This document shows, piece by piece, positions 44,895-56,511 of a stretch of 64,000 nt of DNA. The position numbers were made by a program, and so were the translations under genes. The DNA comes from Megascapheus bottae (taxonomy: Eukaryota > Chordata > Mammalia > Rodentia > Geomyidae), in assembly GCA_024803745.1 (NCBI GenBank), contig JANJXV010000024.1:15075927-15139926 (forward strand). Direction: 5' to 3'. Each line of letters begins with the position of its first letter. Positions within the stretch are counted from its first letter, which is position 1. Under the pieces are notes generated by a model. That model saw only the letters and a list, made by a program, of their open reading frames with translations, was not told the origin of the DNA and did no database searches.

Positions 44895-45215
44895 TTCTTA
44901 CAGCCTTTATTGAGTGTCTACTGCACGGTGGGCAATGAACACAGGGCAGAGCAGAGGAGATCTAGGCCCTGTCTTTATAGACCCTATCAAATAGACATTG
45001 AACTCTAATCCAGTGTCAGGCTTCAGGAATCCTCTTGCAGAAAATGATGTTTTTGAGCTAGAAAGATAGACAGAAATTAACCATAGGAAGAAGTGATGGA
45101 TTGATAGGTGAAAATTCATCATACAAAGGAAGACAGACAGTTTGAGGAACTCGCAGAGCTGTATGGCTAGGATATAGAAGACGAGGCCAGAGATGAAGGC
45201 TCAGTAGCTGTCCAA
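44895..45215 (-). mobile_element. LINE-2 fragment, reverse
   Basis: 'cctttattgagtgtctactgcacggtgggcaatgaacacagggcagagcagaggagatctaggccctgtc', 'aaaatgatgtttttgagctagaaagatagacagaaattaacc' and 'cgcagagctgtatggctaggatatagaagacgaggccagagatgaagg' follow reverse L2 order. Confidence 0.75.
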
Positions 45216-45394
45216 GCATGCCCTCCCTACCCCTTCACCTCACAGACACCAAGGAAGAAGCCCCTTGTGGGACTCCAACAGTTTCTACTCAAATACTCCA
45301 GGCAAAGAAAGAAGAAACCAGTCTGTCTACATACAGCTGCAGTTGTTAGCAATGTCTTCCTTAAGGAAAGGTGAAGTATGAGTCAGGGTAGCAA

Positions 45395-45630
45395 ACAGGA
45401 AAGAACATAAAACCTTGAATCCAAACAGATGGTATTCAGCTCCTATCTCAGCCTCTTGCCAGCGCTGCAAATTCATCCAAATAACACAGATCTCTGAGTC
45501 TTTGTTCCCTCATCTGAAGTAGAGCAACAATATCTACCTCTAGATCTGTTAGGAGGATTAGCTGAAAGAATGAGAATAGAGCACCTAGCCCAAAGCTCAG
45601 CCATAGTTTCTTAAACAATAGTCCTCATTT
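45395..45630 (+). mobile_element. MIR element
   Basis: 'atggtattcagctcctatctcagcctcttgcc', 'ctctgagtctttgttccctcatctgaagtagagcaacaatatctacctctagatctgttaggaggattagctgaaagaatg' and 'gagcacctagcccaaagctcagcc' make a nearly full-length forward MIR. Confidence 0.85.
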
Positions 45631-45749
45631 TCCTCGAGAAGTGTATAACATTTGTTGGATGCTATGATTCTTCATATTTATAAAGCTGTGGACCCTTTTA
45701 AATTTCGTATGATTAACAAGCTCTTTACCACCTACTTGCACATCCTGGG

Positions 45750-45860
45750 TTATTTTTATCACTAAACATGAGCTGCATGAGGGTGGGGTTCACCTTTTAT
45801 GCCCCTAGTACAAAGTCCAGCACAGCGGGATCTATCAATATATACTTGCTAAGTGAATGA
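45750..45860 (+). mobile_element. LINE-2 3' terminus
   Basis: 'aacatgagctgcatgagggtggggttcaccttttatgcccctagtacaaagtccagcacagcgggatctatcaatatatacttgctaagtgaatga' is the forward L2 3' end. Confidence 0.75.
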
Positions 45861-46029
45861 CTACAATGCAAGTATGACGCTATTAACACAGCCTGTGATA
45901 TGCTTCGTTTTCAGTCCTTCATTCTCTCAGCTCGCATTATTTTAATAGACGGTGAGAGCCCTAGGACTTCCATATAGGAAGCTGATATTGTGTTAAACCT
46001 CTCTCATCCCATCCTCATTCAGTTAGATT

Positions 46030-46420
46030 TTTAAACTAAAGGCAAGACTTTGATTTATAACTCCTACATTTTATCTTGTTAGTTTCGGTCCATTGTTCTG
46101 GCCTGCCCAGATCTCTTTTGAATCTTCACTTGTCATCTAACATATTAGTTCTTCCATCCAGCTTTGCTTCATCTATCAATTTGCTGAGCATGCCTCCTAT
46201 GTCTTCATGTATTGGGGGAGAAAATGTCAAAGAAGACAGACATATTATAAGGTTCTCTGGGGAGATGGACAAGCCTCTGATGACTCAGATCTAGAGAATT
46301 TCTAGTTGACATCAATTTGGTAATCAGCACGTCTTGGAGCAGGCTGCCATCAGCCCAGACGACTTCCTTTTATTCGAACATTACAATCATCACTATAAAA
46401 CTCTTCCTGTACTAATAAGC
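46030..46420 (-). mobile_element. Ancient CR1/L3-class LINE reverse-transcriptase remnant
   Basis: The minus strand of 46100-46210 reads like the CR1/L3 segment just after the RT catalytic motif: 'atgaagacataggaggcatgctcagcaaattgatagatgaagcaaagctgg' corresponds to a decayed 'DEDIEGML-KFADDTKL' stretch. The plus-strand 'gatctcttttgaatcttcacttgtcatctaa' and 'gttgacatcaatttggtaatcagcac' extend the match on both sides. Stops and indels break the frame. CR1/L3 elements stopped moving before placental mammals radiated, so this is one of the oldest elements here. Confidence 0.6.
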
Positions 46421-46599
46421 ATCATCTATGGGGGCGCTCTACCAGGGTTAAACCTACGATGAGCTATCTCTTAATCCCCATCACACCATCACAAGCAACT
46501 GAACAAAGCAGGCCAGATTGCTCCATTTTGAGTACTGATCCTGCTTCTGCTGGCTGGCCTATTTTGGGACAATGAATAGTCACAGTGGGCCATTTGACT

Positions 46600-46900
46600 T
46601 CTAAATCTAAGTGACTTAATGTCATAAGGTTTTATTTCTTGCTCCTGTCCAGCCTGATTCTGCGGAAGTGGCCTTCCACCGGATGGTTTGAGGACCAAGG
46701 ATCACGGAAACCTTCTCAGAGGCCTCCACTTTTTCTGCTCCAGTCTGACAAAACACAAAGAGAGCAGGGAATCCCTAGGCAGGTTCAGTCCTGACAGTTG
46801 TGGTGCCACATTCCTGTGACCAGCCCTCGTCAAGTGACCCGTTTCCATGCACAGGAAGCTATGAGTACTATCGTCTAGGGTCCAGCTGTCAGAGTCTACC
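46600..46900. mobile_element. Possible old LTR-type repeat, family unassigned
   Basis: 'gttttatttcttgctcctgtccagcc', 'aggatcacggaaaccttctcagaggcc' and 'cattcctgtgaccagccctcgtcaagtgacc' resemble a mammalian-wide interspersed repeat, but I cannot name the family. Confidence 0.3.
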
Positions 46901-48005
46901 CTATTGACTTATGTCACTGACTTTGATCCTGACTTTGACTCATAAAGTCTGTAATGTAAGATCGCCAGAAAAAATAGAAGCAATAGAAGAGAGGAAGAGA
47001 GAAAGAAGAGAGGTTCATTTTAAGGAAATATATAAGGCCCCATGATTGCTCAGGCTTCATGTCTGACACCTTCAGAGCCAACTAGAAATTTCAGCAGGAC
47101 TTGAGGTTACAGAAATGAACCCAAGGGCAGCTTAAAGGCTGAATCCTTTTCTCTTTGGAGGACCTCAGGCTTTTCTCTTAGGGCCTTGAACTGATTTGGA
47201 TAAGACCAACCCATAGGTTGGAAGGTAATCTACTTTCCTCAAATGTTCATCACTTCTTTTATTTAAAAAAAAAGTCTTCAAAGAGCTGGGTGCAGTGGCT
47301 CATGTCTATAATCCTATCTACTCAGATGACATTTCACATGTAATAAGTAATTCAATGTGTGACCAATGCTATCTAACCCCCTCTACCAGCACATGATTGA
47401 AGCCTCATCTTGCAGAAACATGTTAGGAGCACAGAAAGCAGAGGTCTACCTGACGTTTCCCATTCTGTGATATGCCAGGCAGCTAGGCTGGCCTACTGAG
47501 TTCTTATCCAAGCTATGCCGTTGACACCATCTCTAGATGCTTCCTCCAGCTAAACAGAGACCAGGTCTAGAAATGAAACTTCCTAGATATGGTTATGAAG
47601 CCATCAATAGCACCAGAGAATCTCTGTCCCATCTTGAGTCCCCAGGTTTCCCTTAGCAACAGATCTTAATCCCTCAAGTCCAACCAGATGTACACTCACT
47701 CCCCTATCCAACATGGCTTTGAAAACTATGAGCATGATGCAGCCTGCAGCACTACCAATGGCATTTCTATTTGCAGGAACGAGATTACAGGCAGCTCCAA
47801 TCCAATAGGCCTCTCTCTCCCTCTGCCAGCTGGTGTAGACTTTGGCAGTGGTACCCACAGACACAATTCCTCAGTGCTGTGTGCCCAGGGCTATGGTATC
47901 TCAGACTGTGAATGCTGATCACATCTGGCTCCTGCCTGATCACCAGGCATTTGAGCCAAATGAAAAGAGTCTGAATAACAAACTTCATTTCTTATATGCC
48001 ATGTA
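46901..48005. other. Mostly non-coding unique sequence with one SINE stub
   Basis: Only a SINE 5' stub at 47280-47330 is recognisable. Overlapping frames on both strands at 47604-47988 are without domains. Confidence 0.5.
47280..47330 (+). mobile_element. 3'-truncated B1-like SINE stub
   Basis: 'agctgggtgcagtggctcatgtctataatcctatctactcag' is the first ~45 bases of a B1-like SINE left half. It stops abruptly with no link, right half or tail. Confidence 0.8.
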
Positions 48006-48009
48006 GGCA

Positions 48010-48440
48010 AAAAGATGGCTCTCCAGAAAGATGTCCACACACTAAATTCCAAGACCTTTGACCATTGGTTTACATAGTAGAAGAGATCTCTGCAGATAAG
48101 ACTAAGATCAAGCCCACTAAAATAGGGAAAATGTCTTCAATTTTTCAAGTAGACTCAATCTTATCACCAGAATCCTTAAAAGTGAAGAAGCTTTCCCAGA
48201 TGTAGGCTGGGAAATATACGATCACAGAGTGTGAATCACAGAGATAGGCAATATTAGCTTTAGAGAGAAAGGAAGGAATCAACAGCCAACCAATGAGGAC
48301 AGGAAACACATCTACCATCTTCCCTAGAGCTTCAAAAGCACAGTGCAGCATCATGATCTTACTCAGTGAGACCCCTGATTTCAAATGACATTACATTCGG
48401 GTTAAGTCACTAGTGTGTGGTCATTTGTGATAGCAGCCAT
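48010..48440 (+). mobile_element. MLT1-like MaLR LTR
   Basis: 'agatgtccacacactaaattccaagacctttgac', 'agagatctctgcagataagactaagatc', 'tagactcaatcttatcaccagaatccttaaaag', 'cttactcagtgagacccctgatttcaaatgac' and 'ttaagtcactagtgtgtggtcatttgtgatagcagcc' give the full forward order. Confidence 0.88.
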
Positions 48441-48725
48441 GGGAAGCAGATACACATGCCCAGAAGGAGATGGAGGAAGCAGATATATGTAAGCTGGAAA
48501 AAAAAAGATGGAGAAATGAACAGAAATGGAGAGGTTTAGGACAAGTCCTATGCCATCTGTTTCATTCTTCCCCTCTGTATGGAGTGCCATCTGAGATTTT
48601 TGAACTTGAGAATAGTCAACATGGGTGAGGACTGATGATGTGGTTTTTCAAGATCCCAAATTAGATAATGACCATATCTGGCTACCTTAAGGATGTTAAT
48701 GTGTTTCTGGGGCACAACTGTGCAC

Positions 48726-48727
<2 letters not shown>

Positions 48728-48772
<45 letters not shown>
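48728..48772. repeat. (TG)n microsatellite
   Basis: About 22 TG units, not attached to a recognisable SINE. Confidence 0.97.
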
Positions 48773-48773
<1 letters not shown>

Positions 48774-48954
48774 CAGGAGAACAACAATGTTTTAACTACA
48801 TCCATCTCTATTCTGAGAATAGAGAACAATCCTCTTCTGCCTCTTTCTCCCTCTCTCCTTCCCACAGACGTCTACTACAGACCAGACATCACAATGCCTC
48901 TCCCTGGTGCCTCCTTCCCTCCCCAGCAAGAGACAACAGTCATCCATTCTCAGC

Positions 48955-49200
48955 TCCTAGCCATCTCTTTAGAGCAATGAGCGCCATCGTTAGGGGCCTT
49001 TCATTATCAGTGGCTTGCATGCAGCTGATGTTGATTTGATGGAATCCAATTTAGCATCCCACTCTGGGCTCTGCTCCATACGCATTTGGGTTTAGCATGT
49101 ACCGGCAGTTTGATGCTGTCTTGATGGCCTTTTAAGTGGCTGAGAAAATTGCTGGCACGGCAATTTGGGAGCAGGAGCTTCTGACAGGTGGGGCTGGAGG
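48955..49200. other. Candidate conserved non-coding element
   Basis: 'gcatgcagctgatgttgatttgatggaatccaatttagcatccc', 'catttgggtttagcatgtaccggcagtttgatgctgtcttgatggcc' and 'attgctggcacggcaatttggga' form a repeat-free block with E-box (CAGCTG) and TGGCAC/GTGCCA-type half sites. Proposed by inspection only. Confidence 0.35.
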
Positions 49201-49680
49201 ATTGGGAAAAGGAGCAAGAGATCAGGGGGACACTTCAGCCCTTATTTGTAAAAGGCAACCAAGTGTCTAGAAAGCCTGTATGGAAGTAAAGGCTGAACAG
49301 ATACACCCAAGGTATCTTAGAGATTTAGTCCAGAGAGACTATGGTGGCTCCTTCTGCTGGGTCCAGCATTCTCCTCAAAGCAAAAATATTTAGGAGGGGC
49401 ATATCAACATTCTCAAAACACTTTTCCTATGTGATGTGTCAACTCCTTGCAGAATGAATGTGGTTCCTAGAGTGATGTGCAGGGAACTATTTAACCCATG
49501 GATCTCCAAACTAAAAAAGCCCTGACTTTCACCACTTGCCCCTGAACCTGGTGTAAACACTTACCATTTTGCCAGTGACGAACCAACCATGAGCTGTCAC
49601 TGTGGTCTCAGGAAGAAATGTCCTTAGTATGTCCTGAAAGTTTGAGCAAGCTTTACTTCCCCAATGAGGAAAACTCATGG

Positions 49681-49900
49681 CTTTTTATTGTTGCGATTGC
49701 AGAGCTTGAACTCAGGTTCAGGGCACTGTCACTGAGCTCTTTTGCTCTAGTGCTCTACTACTTAGAGTCACAGTGCTATTTTCCAATCTTCTGGTGGTTT
49801 ACTGGAGATAAGAGCCTCACAGACTTTTCTTCCTCGGCTGGCTTTCAACAGCAATCCTCAGATCTCAGCCTTCTGAGTAGCTAGTACTATGAATGTGCCC
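49681..49900 (-). mobile_element. B1-like/Geo dimeric SINE, reverse
   Basis: 'agcttgaactcaggttcagggcactgtc', 'tagtgctctactacttagagtcacagtgctatt', 'tactggagataagagcctcacagactttt' and 'caatcctcagatctcagccttctgagtagctag' follow the reverse order. Confidence 0.88.
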
Positions 49901-51790
49901 AGAATGACATTATTTTGAAGTTGAACCTATTTTATAACAATATAATATCCAATGTGGCATTAATGCAAATCCTGACTGCTGGTGTCAGGGCTCGCAGAAG
50001 ACATGAAGAAGTCTGTCAGAGTAGCCAGCTCTGTCACATCCTAAGAAATGCAGATGGTGGAGAGAGTGGAGAGAAGAGAATAGACAGAATAGCTGAAAGG
50101 GGGAAAAGGAAGATTTAGAAGTCACATACGGAGCCCTCCTTGGGTACACTGCAGTGGGAAAGGAGCTGGAGAAGAGAGATGGAGACTTTTTCATGTGCAG
50201 TATGCACAGGCTCTTTGACAGTGATGGGTATTTGAGGAGGGAAAGGCCTTTGGTTGAAAAATGCTAAGAGAGATCTCTGGAGGGAATGGACAAGACCTCA
50301 GCCTTGACGGAGCTTCAGTCACTACATTAGGTGACACTCATCACCATCCCATTGGAGGTAAAAGGATGTATTCATTGTAAAGCGCTGAAAGAGGATTTGC
50401 CCCCATAGACTGAACATTCCACACGTTTGGATTAAGCAATCCTGTTCTACCCACTGCCATTCCACTCCATGTGCCAAGGACCATGAGAGTCTAATTATTA
50501 TTGTCCCCCTTAGCTGCTAGCATAGCAACTGCGAGATACCCAATAAACATATTGAACAAGAAATCTCACCAATGCCCCCTCCTCAGATGAAAGACGCTAT
50601 TGGTCTGGGCAGAAAGAAAATTAGTCAGATAACTGAGATTTTTGTGCCCCTTCCAGTCACTTCATCATGACCTTGGGGAGGCCAGCTGTTTTCTTTTGAT
50701 TCCATTCCACAAAAGAGAGAGTTTGTTCCCAAAGAAAATCCCAAGACAGGCATCATATATAGTATATACATCAGCTATTTCTTTGTATACTGGAGATTAT
50801 TCCCTGGGATAAGGGCTAGCATAAATGGTAAATACGTATTAGACCCATCTCAACTCCTCAAGCCACAGGATTATCTAGAATTATCTAGGTCAGCAGGTAC
50901 CAGAGGACAGTAAGACTTCTAGGGCAAAGGCTGTGGTGCTGGAGGCTGGATGGATGCTGGGTAGGGTGTGGCTCTTTTCAGCTGCTTTTCAATAGCCTCT
51001 CCCAGGGGACTTTGCGGTCTTAATGGAGGCTGCATTAGCTGATCTAGTGATTCAATTAGTTCTAAATGCTCCTGGCCTGAGAAGGAAGGATGGCAAGGTG
51101 GGGATTTGCTGACTCCTATTTGCCGGAAAAGGGTTTCCCAAGACAATGGAGATGCAATTTGAATTCCCAAGCCCCCCACTTCTTCTCCATTCAGGAGCCC
51201 CTGGGTCATCAACCCAAATGAGATCATGCCTAGAAAGCACTTTGTACTTTTTATTACTCATCCCCTCTTGGGGGAGAGCAGGGGGCCCAAGGCCTAAACC
51301 AGCTACTCTCTGGCCCAGAAAAGTGAGGGGCTTCCCAGGTTGCAGGAGAGGTGCAAAAGGACCAGGAAGTTGTCGGGGGATGCCCCAGGTCTAATGTGAG
51401 GACATCCAGGTCTATCGGCTTCTCCAGCAGGTCACAGTGGCATGCAGTTCATCCGTAGAAAATACCAATTATTCCTTTTTAGTCAGCTCTGCTGAGTTCT
51501 TGGCCACTCTGCATGGAAGGGAAAGCCAGCACCACTAATTGGGACACACAACAAACACTTTCTTTTTCCTGTATGGGTCTTGCTCCCTAAAACAACCTCA
51601 CTTTGGAGACTCAGACCACATCAGCGGTATCAGTTCCTTATGGAGCCAAGAGAGGTGGCTGAGGAGAAAGAGCGGCTTGGAAAGGCTGCCATCCTCAGGT
51701 CCTTTGCTTTAGGGAGGGAGATGTGCTTTTCCTAAAATGCAGGATGCTGTAAGAACTCTATTTATTTACCACTCATTCATTCATCCATTC
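49901..51790. other. Non-coding unique-looking stretch with one notable frame
   Basis: No recognised repeat. The minus-strand frame at 50919-51227 is noted in a separate entry. An imperfect TCAT-type patch precedes the SINE at 51796. Confidence 0.5.
50919..51227 (-). other. 102-codon open frame, coding status unknown
   Basis: ATG at 51227, stop TAG at 50919-50921, and an in-frame TGA about ten codons upstream of the ATG. The product would be proline- and glutamine-rich at the end with a charged, leucine-rich middle ('ELIESLDQLMQPPLRPQ'). It has no signal peptide, no membrane segment and no domain I recognise. A second frame overlaps on the same strand. I think chance is more likely than a gene or pseudogene, but it is the most protein-like non-L1 frame here. 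Confidence 0.15.
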
Positions 51791-51795
51791 ATTCA

Positions 51796-51995
51796 TTTTT
51801 GTCAGTCATTGGGTTTGAACTCAGGACCTGGGCATTGTCCCTAAGCTTTTTGTGCTCAAGCCTTCCGGTTCTGGTGGTCAACTGGGTATAAGTGTCTCAT
51901 GGACTCTTCTTCACAGGCTGACTTCAAAACCCAATCCTCAGATCTCGGCCTGCTGAGTAGCTAGAATTGCACGCATGAGCCACCAGCACCTGGCT
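51796..51995 (-). mobile_element. B1-like/Geo dimeric SINE, reverse
   Basis: 'gtcattgggtttgaactcaggacctgggcattgtccctaagc', 'caactgggtataagtgtctcatggactc' and 'aatcctcagatctcggcctgctgagtagctagaattgcacgcatgagccaccagcacctggc'. Part of the right half is missing. Confidence 0.9.
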
Positions 51996-53127
51996 TCTAA
52001 AAACTTTTGAAAGGCACTTAGCCTACAGATCCCAATGTCGTATATGCGAAATGTGTAATTTAACTTGAAAACAAATTCCATTCTGACTTCACATTGAAAT
52101 GAACAGGAAAGGTTTCCAAACTATTCACTCCTTGCCTCCCCTCTCCCCACATTCCCCTGGCCAGATTCGAATTAATTGATTTAGGTGCAAAACTTAGATG
52201 TGAGATAATTTTAATTTCTCTAGTTACTGATATCTTGATAAAAAAAATCTCAAATTAAAAAAGAAAAAGATGGGATCGATATGGCCTGGCAATTCCTATG
52301 GTGTGAACACTCCCGTATGGCCTATTTCAGGCCATTAAAAGCATATCAAGTAGCACACCATATTCTGATATTCTAGCCCCACCCCTACTTCTGCCACCAA
52401 AAGTTGTCTCTGCAGGCCACATGAGCACCAGACATTTACCTAGGACTCAGGATTTGATTATAACTTATATGAAAACATCCCCAAAGGTTTTCTCTACCAG
52501 CCACAGAGGCCATCTTCTCACCCCATTCCTTTTGCCAAAGGCACTCCCCCAAGGTCAGTGGAAATAAAGAGCCAAAATAGAAAGTGCAAGAGGCTGCCAA
52601 ATGCTGTCAAGGCCCCTTCTAGGAAACCTGCTCTTAGCTGTTCATCCCCCTTTCTTATCCATCCGGAACCAACCTCTTCAATACTGAAAGCAGTCAGCCA
52701 GACACAGTAGAGGTCAATTTTTAGCACATTATCCACTCTCACTAGTCACAAGATCAAGAACTATTTCCCCAGAAAACACTAAGAACCTGTGTTGGAGCCA
52801 GAGAGGGGAGGGTTTGGGCTCATAGGAAGAAGACCGGTAGCTGCTTCTCCAGGTAGTGGTAAGCTTTTGGATGCTTTTTCTTAGGGCCAAGTGTTGGCTC
52901 CTTTGCTTCCAATGGCATAGCACATGTTTAAGAACATTCACAAGTTCGGCTCTGTGCTAACCATTTTCCAATTTTGGTTTTGTGAATGGAAAGTCTATCT
53001 TTTAAGACACTTAACAATCAATAGAGATACTTTGCTAAGAAATAAGCTCCAAGTCATATGGAATCTGGCGTGACAGGTGAGTATGGGGTTTTACATGAGC
53101 ACTAACAGAACTCACACTGGGATCTTT
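51996..53127. other. Non-coding, no recognised element
   Basis: Unique-looking sequence. Minus frames of 70-74 codons at 52518-52941 have no domain. Confidence 0.5.
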
Positions 53128-53356
53128 TTTTGCTGATTTTTGTAGTGAAGGAACCAGTACTGAGACTCGAACTCAGGGCCTCACACTGTCACTTACTTTT
53201 TTTTGCTAAGTGTTAAGTATTCTGCCACTTAAGCCACAGCTCTACTTACAGCTTTTTGCTGGTTAGTTGGAAATTCCTGTCTCACAGAGTTTTCTATCCA
53301 GGCTGGCTTTGAACTGCAATCTTCAGGAAACAAGCATAAGTCCCCAGTGCCTGGTC
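53128..53356 (-). mobile_element. B1-like/Geo dimeric SINE, reverse
   Basis: 'accagtactgagactcgaactcagggcctcacactgtc', 'ctgccacttaagccacagctctactt', 'ggttagttggaaattcctgtctcacagag' and 'ggctggctttgaactgcaatctt'. The 5' end is shortened. Confidence 0.87.
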
Positions 53357-53769
53357 CAGATTGAATTTTTAAATGTTTTTTTAAATCTAGATATGCCATC
53401 CATTTCCAGACCTGACTGTAAGAGGTGATGCTCAGTAGCGTTAAGCTAGCCAGCAAGATTCCCAGGATGAGCTCAGCCTACCAACACCATAGGACCAAGC
53501 TTGCCTGGCTGACATTCCGTCAGCTCTGAGGCTTGGGTTGTAATGTCCATGCTCCACAAAGTCTACTGCTAAGATTCAAGGATTTCCTAAAGAGGTGCAG
53601 CAACAAGTACTTTACAAGTGAGTTATCATTACTAGCCTGGATTTGCCTCCAATTTAGGCCAATATTTTACATCCCCCAAGTCTATGACTGGTGATAGCTA
53701 GATGCCTGGCCAAGCCATCATGAGATAGAAAATAGTGATATTCTCTCAGATAGCTATGACTGGCTGCTT

Positions 53770-54140
53770 CTATAGTTTGGGTTTCACATCTTCCTAAATG
53801 TCTATGTGTTAAAGTCTCAGTCCTTAGGGTAATACTAATGAGAGGTGGTGGAATCTTTAGGAGATGAGTCCCAGTGAAAGGTCCTGAGGTTGTTGGGGGC
53901 ACAGTTCTGGAGAAGACCATGGGAACGTGGACTCTTCTCCTTTCCCTCTTGCTTCCTGGTCATGAAGTGAGAAGTTTGCCCTGGCATGTGCTCCCTGCCC
54001 TTACATCCAACATCCCCATCAGAGAGTCAACACACTTCATCTTGCAAGTTCTGAAAGTTCCAGAACTATATTAAGTCACAGCAGTTATACATGAATCTTT
54101 CAGGCATTTTGTGATAGTCACACAAAGCTGACTAAAACCA
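53770..54140 (+). mobile_element. MaLR LTR remnant (MST/MLT1-like)
   Basis: 'atagtttgggtttcacatcttcc', 'gtgttaaagtctcagtccttagggtaatac', 'gaggtggtggaatctttaggagatgagtcccagtgaaagg', 'ttcctggtcatgaagtgagaag' and 'tttgtgatagtcacacaaagctgactaaaac' keep forward order. Confidence 0.8.
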
Positions 54141-54221
54141 CTGCCTTCTCATATGTTGACGTGGAGATCTGCCATCAAGCAAGTCCCCTGAACCTCAGAA
54201 CTGACGAATACTAGTGCTAGA

Positions 54222-54306
54222 TAAGAACAAGTAGATGCCACTCAATGGCAGATACTTGCCTAGCCATGCAAGCCTTGAGTTTGATCCCTAACAACACAAA
54301 AACACA
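54222..54306 (+). mobile_element. ID-like SINE monomer fragment
   Basis: 'caatggcagatacttgcctagccatgcaagccttgagtttgatccctaacaac' followed by an A-rich tail. It has a B-box-like 'gtttgatccc'. Confidence 0.7.
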
Positions 54307-54390
54307 AAGCTAATGTGATGTTTAGAGATGATCAACAAGAATCATCTAATTCCACCAAAGCAAAAATCAGGAATAAAGAAGTAAAGTGAG

Positions 54391-54493
54391 AGAGATGGGG
54401 CCGTGATTCACGTGGTAGAGTTCCAGACACTTAAACAAAAATGCTTAGGGACAGTACTGAGACTCTGAGTTCAATCCTTCCATACTGGTGTAG

Positions 54494-54533
<40 letters not shown>
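54391..54533 (+). mobile_element. Geo-type SINE right half with CA-repeat tail
   Basis: 'gatggggccgtgattcacgtggtagagttccag', then 'tagggacagtactgagactctgagttcaatccttccatactgg', then (CA)n at 54495-54533. The left half is absent. Confidence 0.8.
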
Positions 54534-54535
<2 letters not shown>

Positions 54536-55715
54536 GGATCAATTCACACCACTTCTTAGGCATGAACCCCACTCCTTGGGTATCAATAAGAGAAGAGAGA
54601 AGGCATGGTCAGAGCAATAACTATCATTCACAAGCCTTATGATGGGCCTGAAAAGATAAGACAGAAGACAAGGCTGAATCGCAAAAGAAATATCGAAGTA
54701 GACAGTAATACTGACACAATTCAATGGCAAATTGGAGTAGGGAGAGGAAAAAATAGATTTTAAAATTAGGCAAGGGCCAGAGCAGTCAAGTGTGAACAAA
54801 GAGAACTATGAATGAAAGATGAATGGGACACAGAATCACAGAGGAAAGTCGAAATAACTGAAGTATGAAATCAATCCTCCTATGGCCACATTGTACAGAA
54901 AAGCCTTGAAAGCTGCTGCTCACCGCCGGCCACTAGAGGTGGAAGGGTGGAGTTAGATGGCAGCGGAGCTCCTGAAGACTAAGGAGTTAAGGCATTCGGT
55001 AGCTAGTCCCTTCTTCACTAGCCAGAAGAAGATCCCATCCACCTTTCTCTACTGCCTGCCGGTACTCCAGAGTGAGTCTGCAGTGTTGGTTCCAGTGTCA
55101 GCCAAGAGCCCAGCTTACATGCTGCCTCTTCTCCATGTGTCCATATAGAGGTGTCAAGGCCCAAGAGCAAGATGTCTTAGACCCTCCCCTTTACCACCTT
55201 GCTCTTCCACAGCCCCACTAGAAAGGCTTGAGAACAAAGCCTCACGTATGCTGAATTCAACTCTAGCAAGGTAGAATGGGAGCTGAGGTGTCCCCTAGCA
55301 GAGAGACAGGATTCAGACAGTGCAATAGTCATCCATCCTAAATCCTGGGAAGACCTTTCTGATCATAAAGGAGCCCTGAAGCCACACAGCTGCACAGACT
55401 TCACCTCAGGGACAAAGATACAGCCTAGAGTGACAGCCCAGAAAGTCAACAGATGAATCTGGGAGGTGGGTAGTAGTTGCCATCTCAGCCTCTTTCCAAG
55501 GACCACAGTGCTCTCCTGACTGCAGGAGAGGAACCCGAGACAGAGCCCTCAAGACCCATAGAGGGAGAGCCAGGCCTGTTCATTTGGCTTCCACCTTCAG
55601 GAAAGCAGATAATTTACATAAACATCCCATCATTCCTTAAGCCACTCTTCCTCAAGTCCCACAGAAGAATAGTGGATGCTTTGCGAGTGAATTGGAAGAA
55701 CTCCAAGAGTGAGAG
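54534..55715. other. Non-coding, no recognised element
   Basis: No supported gene. The 103-codon plus frame at 55477-55788 runs into the MER5-like fragment and has no domain. Confidence 0.5.
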
Positions 55716-55717
55716 GT

Positions 55718-55885
55718 ACAAGAATCACCCTGGAACTAAGTTCAAATGCAGATCCCTGGCCTCAGACTTCCCCCAGCTTTTGTTGTAGTAGATTGAGAGG
55801 AGACCTGCCAATCTATAGAGCATGCCTGTCATCTCTCATGTGGTTGGTCCCTGGTGCCCACTTTGAAAAACCCTGGCAATAGTAT
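55718..55885 (+). mobile_element. MER5-like hAT DNA transposon fragment
   Basis: 'caagaatcaccctggaactaagttcaaatgcagatccctggcctcagacttcccccagc' and 'gtggttggtccctggtgcccactttgaaaaaccctggcaa' match the start and end of a MER5-type non-autonomous hAT element. Confidence 0.6.
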
Positions 55886-56498
55886 TTCAGGCACTCCCAG
55901 AAGGCAAATTTTCAGGAAGGAAGGGAGAGCCACAAGGTTAAACTTGTACATCATTTTTCTCAACACCTGTCCTATTTCACTGCAACAAGAATGACATTTC
56001 AGGGTCCCAGGCACTCACTTCCCTGATCATCTGACTGGCCCAGAAGGACCACGTGCATGTTGATAATCACAAATTCACCAAGAGGAGATCGAGGAAATCA
56101 GGGCCCCGAGTGAAGGTAGCTGTGTGGCAGTGGGAATTTCAAACTATGACCAATCCTTCCTGTTTCTGACTTCACTAGTGCCCTCCCCACTCTAGTCTCC
56201 ACTACCCCCCCAAAAAAAAACTAATCAGATTGATACTGGGAGACAGATGGAGGTGAATCCAGGAAAAAAGAGTATCCTGCTTGTTCTCTGAGGCCACAGC
56301 CAGCACCAACATGGCATCCCACATTCACAGGCATCAATGCTAAGCATGGCACAGGCTTTCCTTGCCCATTCCACTCCTCTATCCCTGCCTACTCTACCCC
56401 TCCATGCACAGAGGGAAAAGTGAATGCCAGAGGGAAGGAGAGCAGGGTGTATAAAAACGGCTTCCAAGTTTAAATCCCTACTCTTGAATGGCTTCCAG
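55886..56498. other. Non-coding, no recognised element
   Basis: Contains C-run/A-run 'cccccccaaaaaaaaac' near 56205-56220. The 80-codon minus frame at 56225-56467 has no domain. Confidence 0.5.
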
Positions 56499-56511
56499 TG
56501 ACGATTTTACC

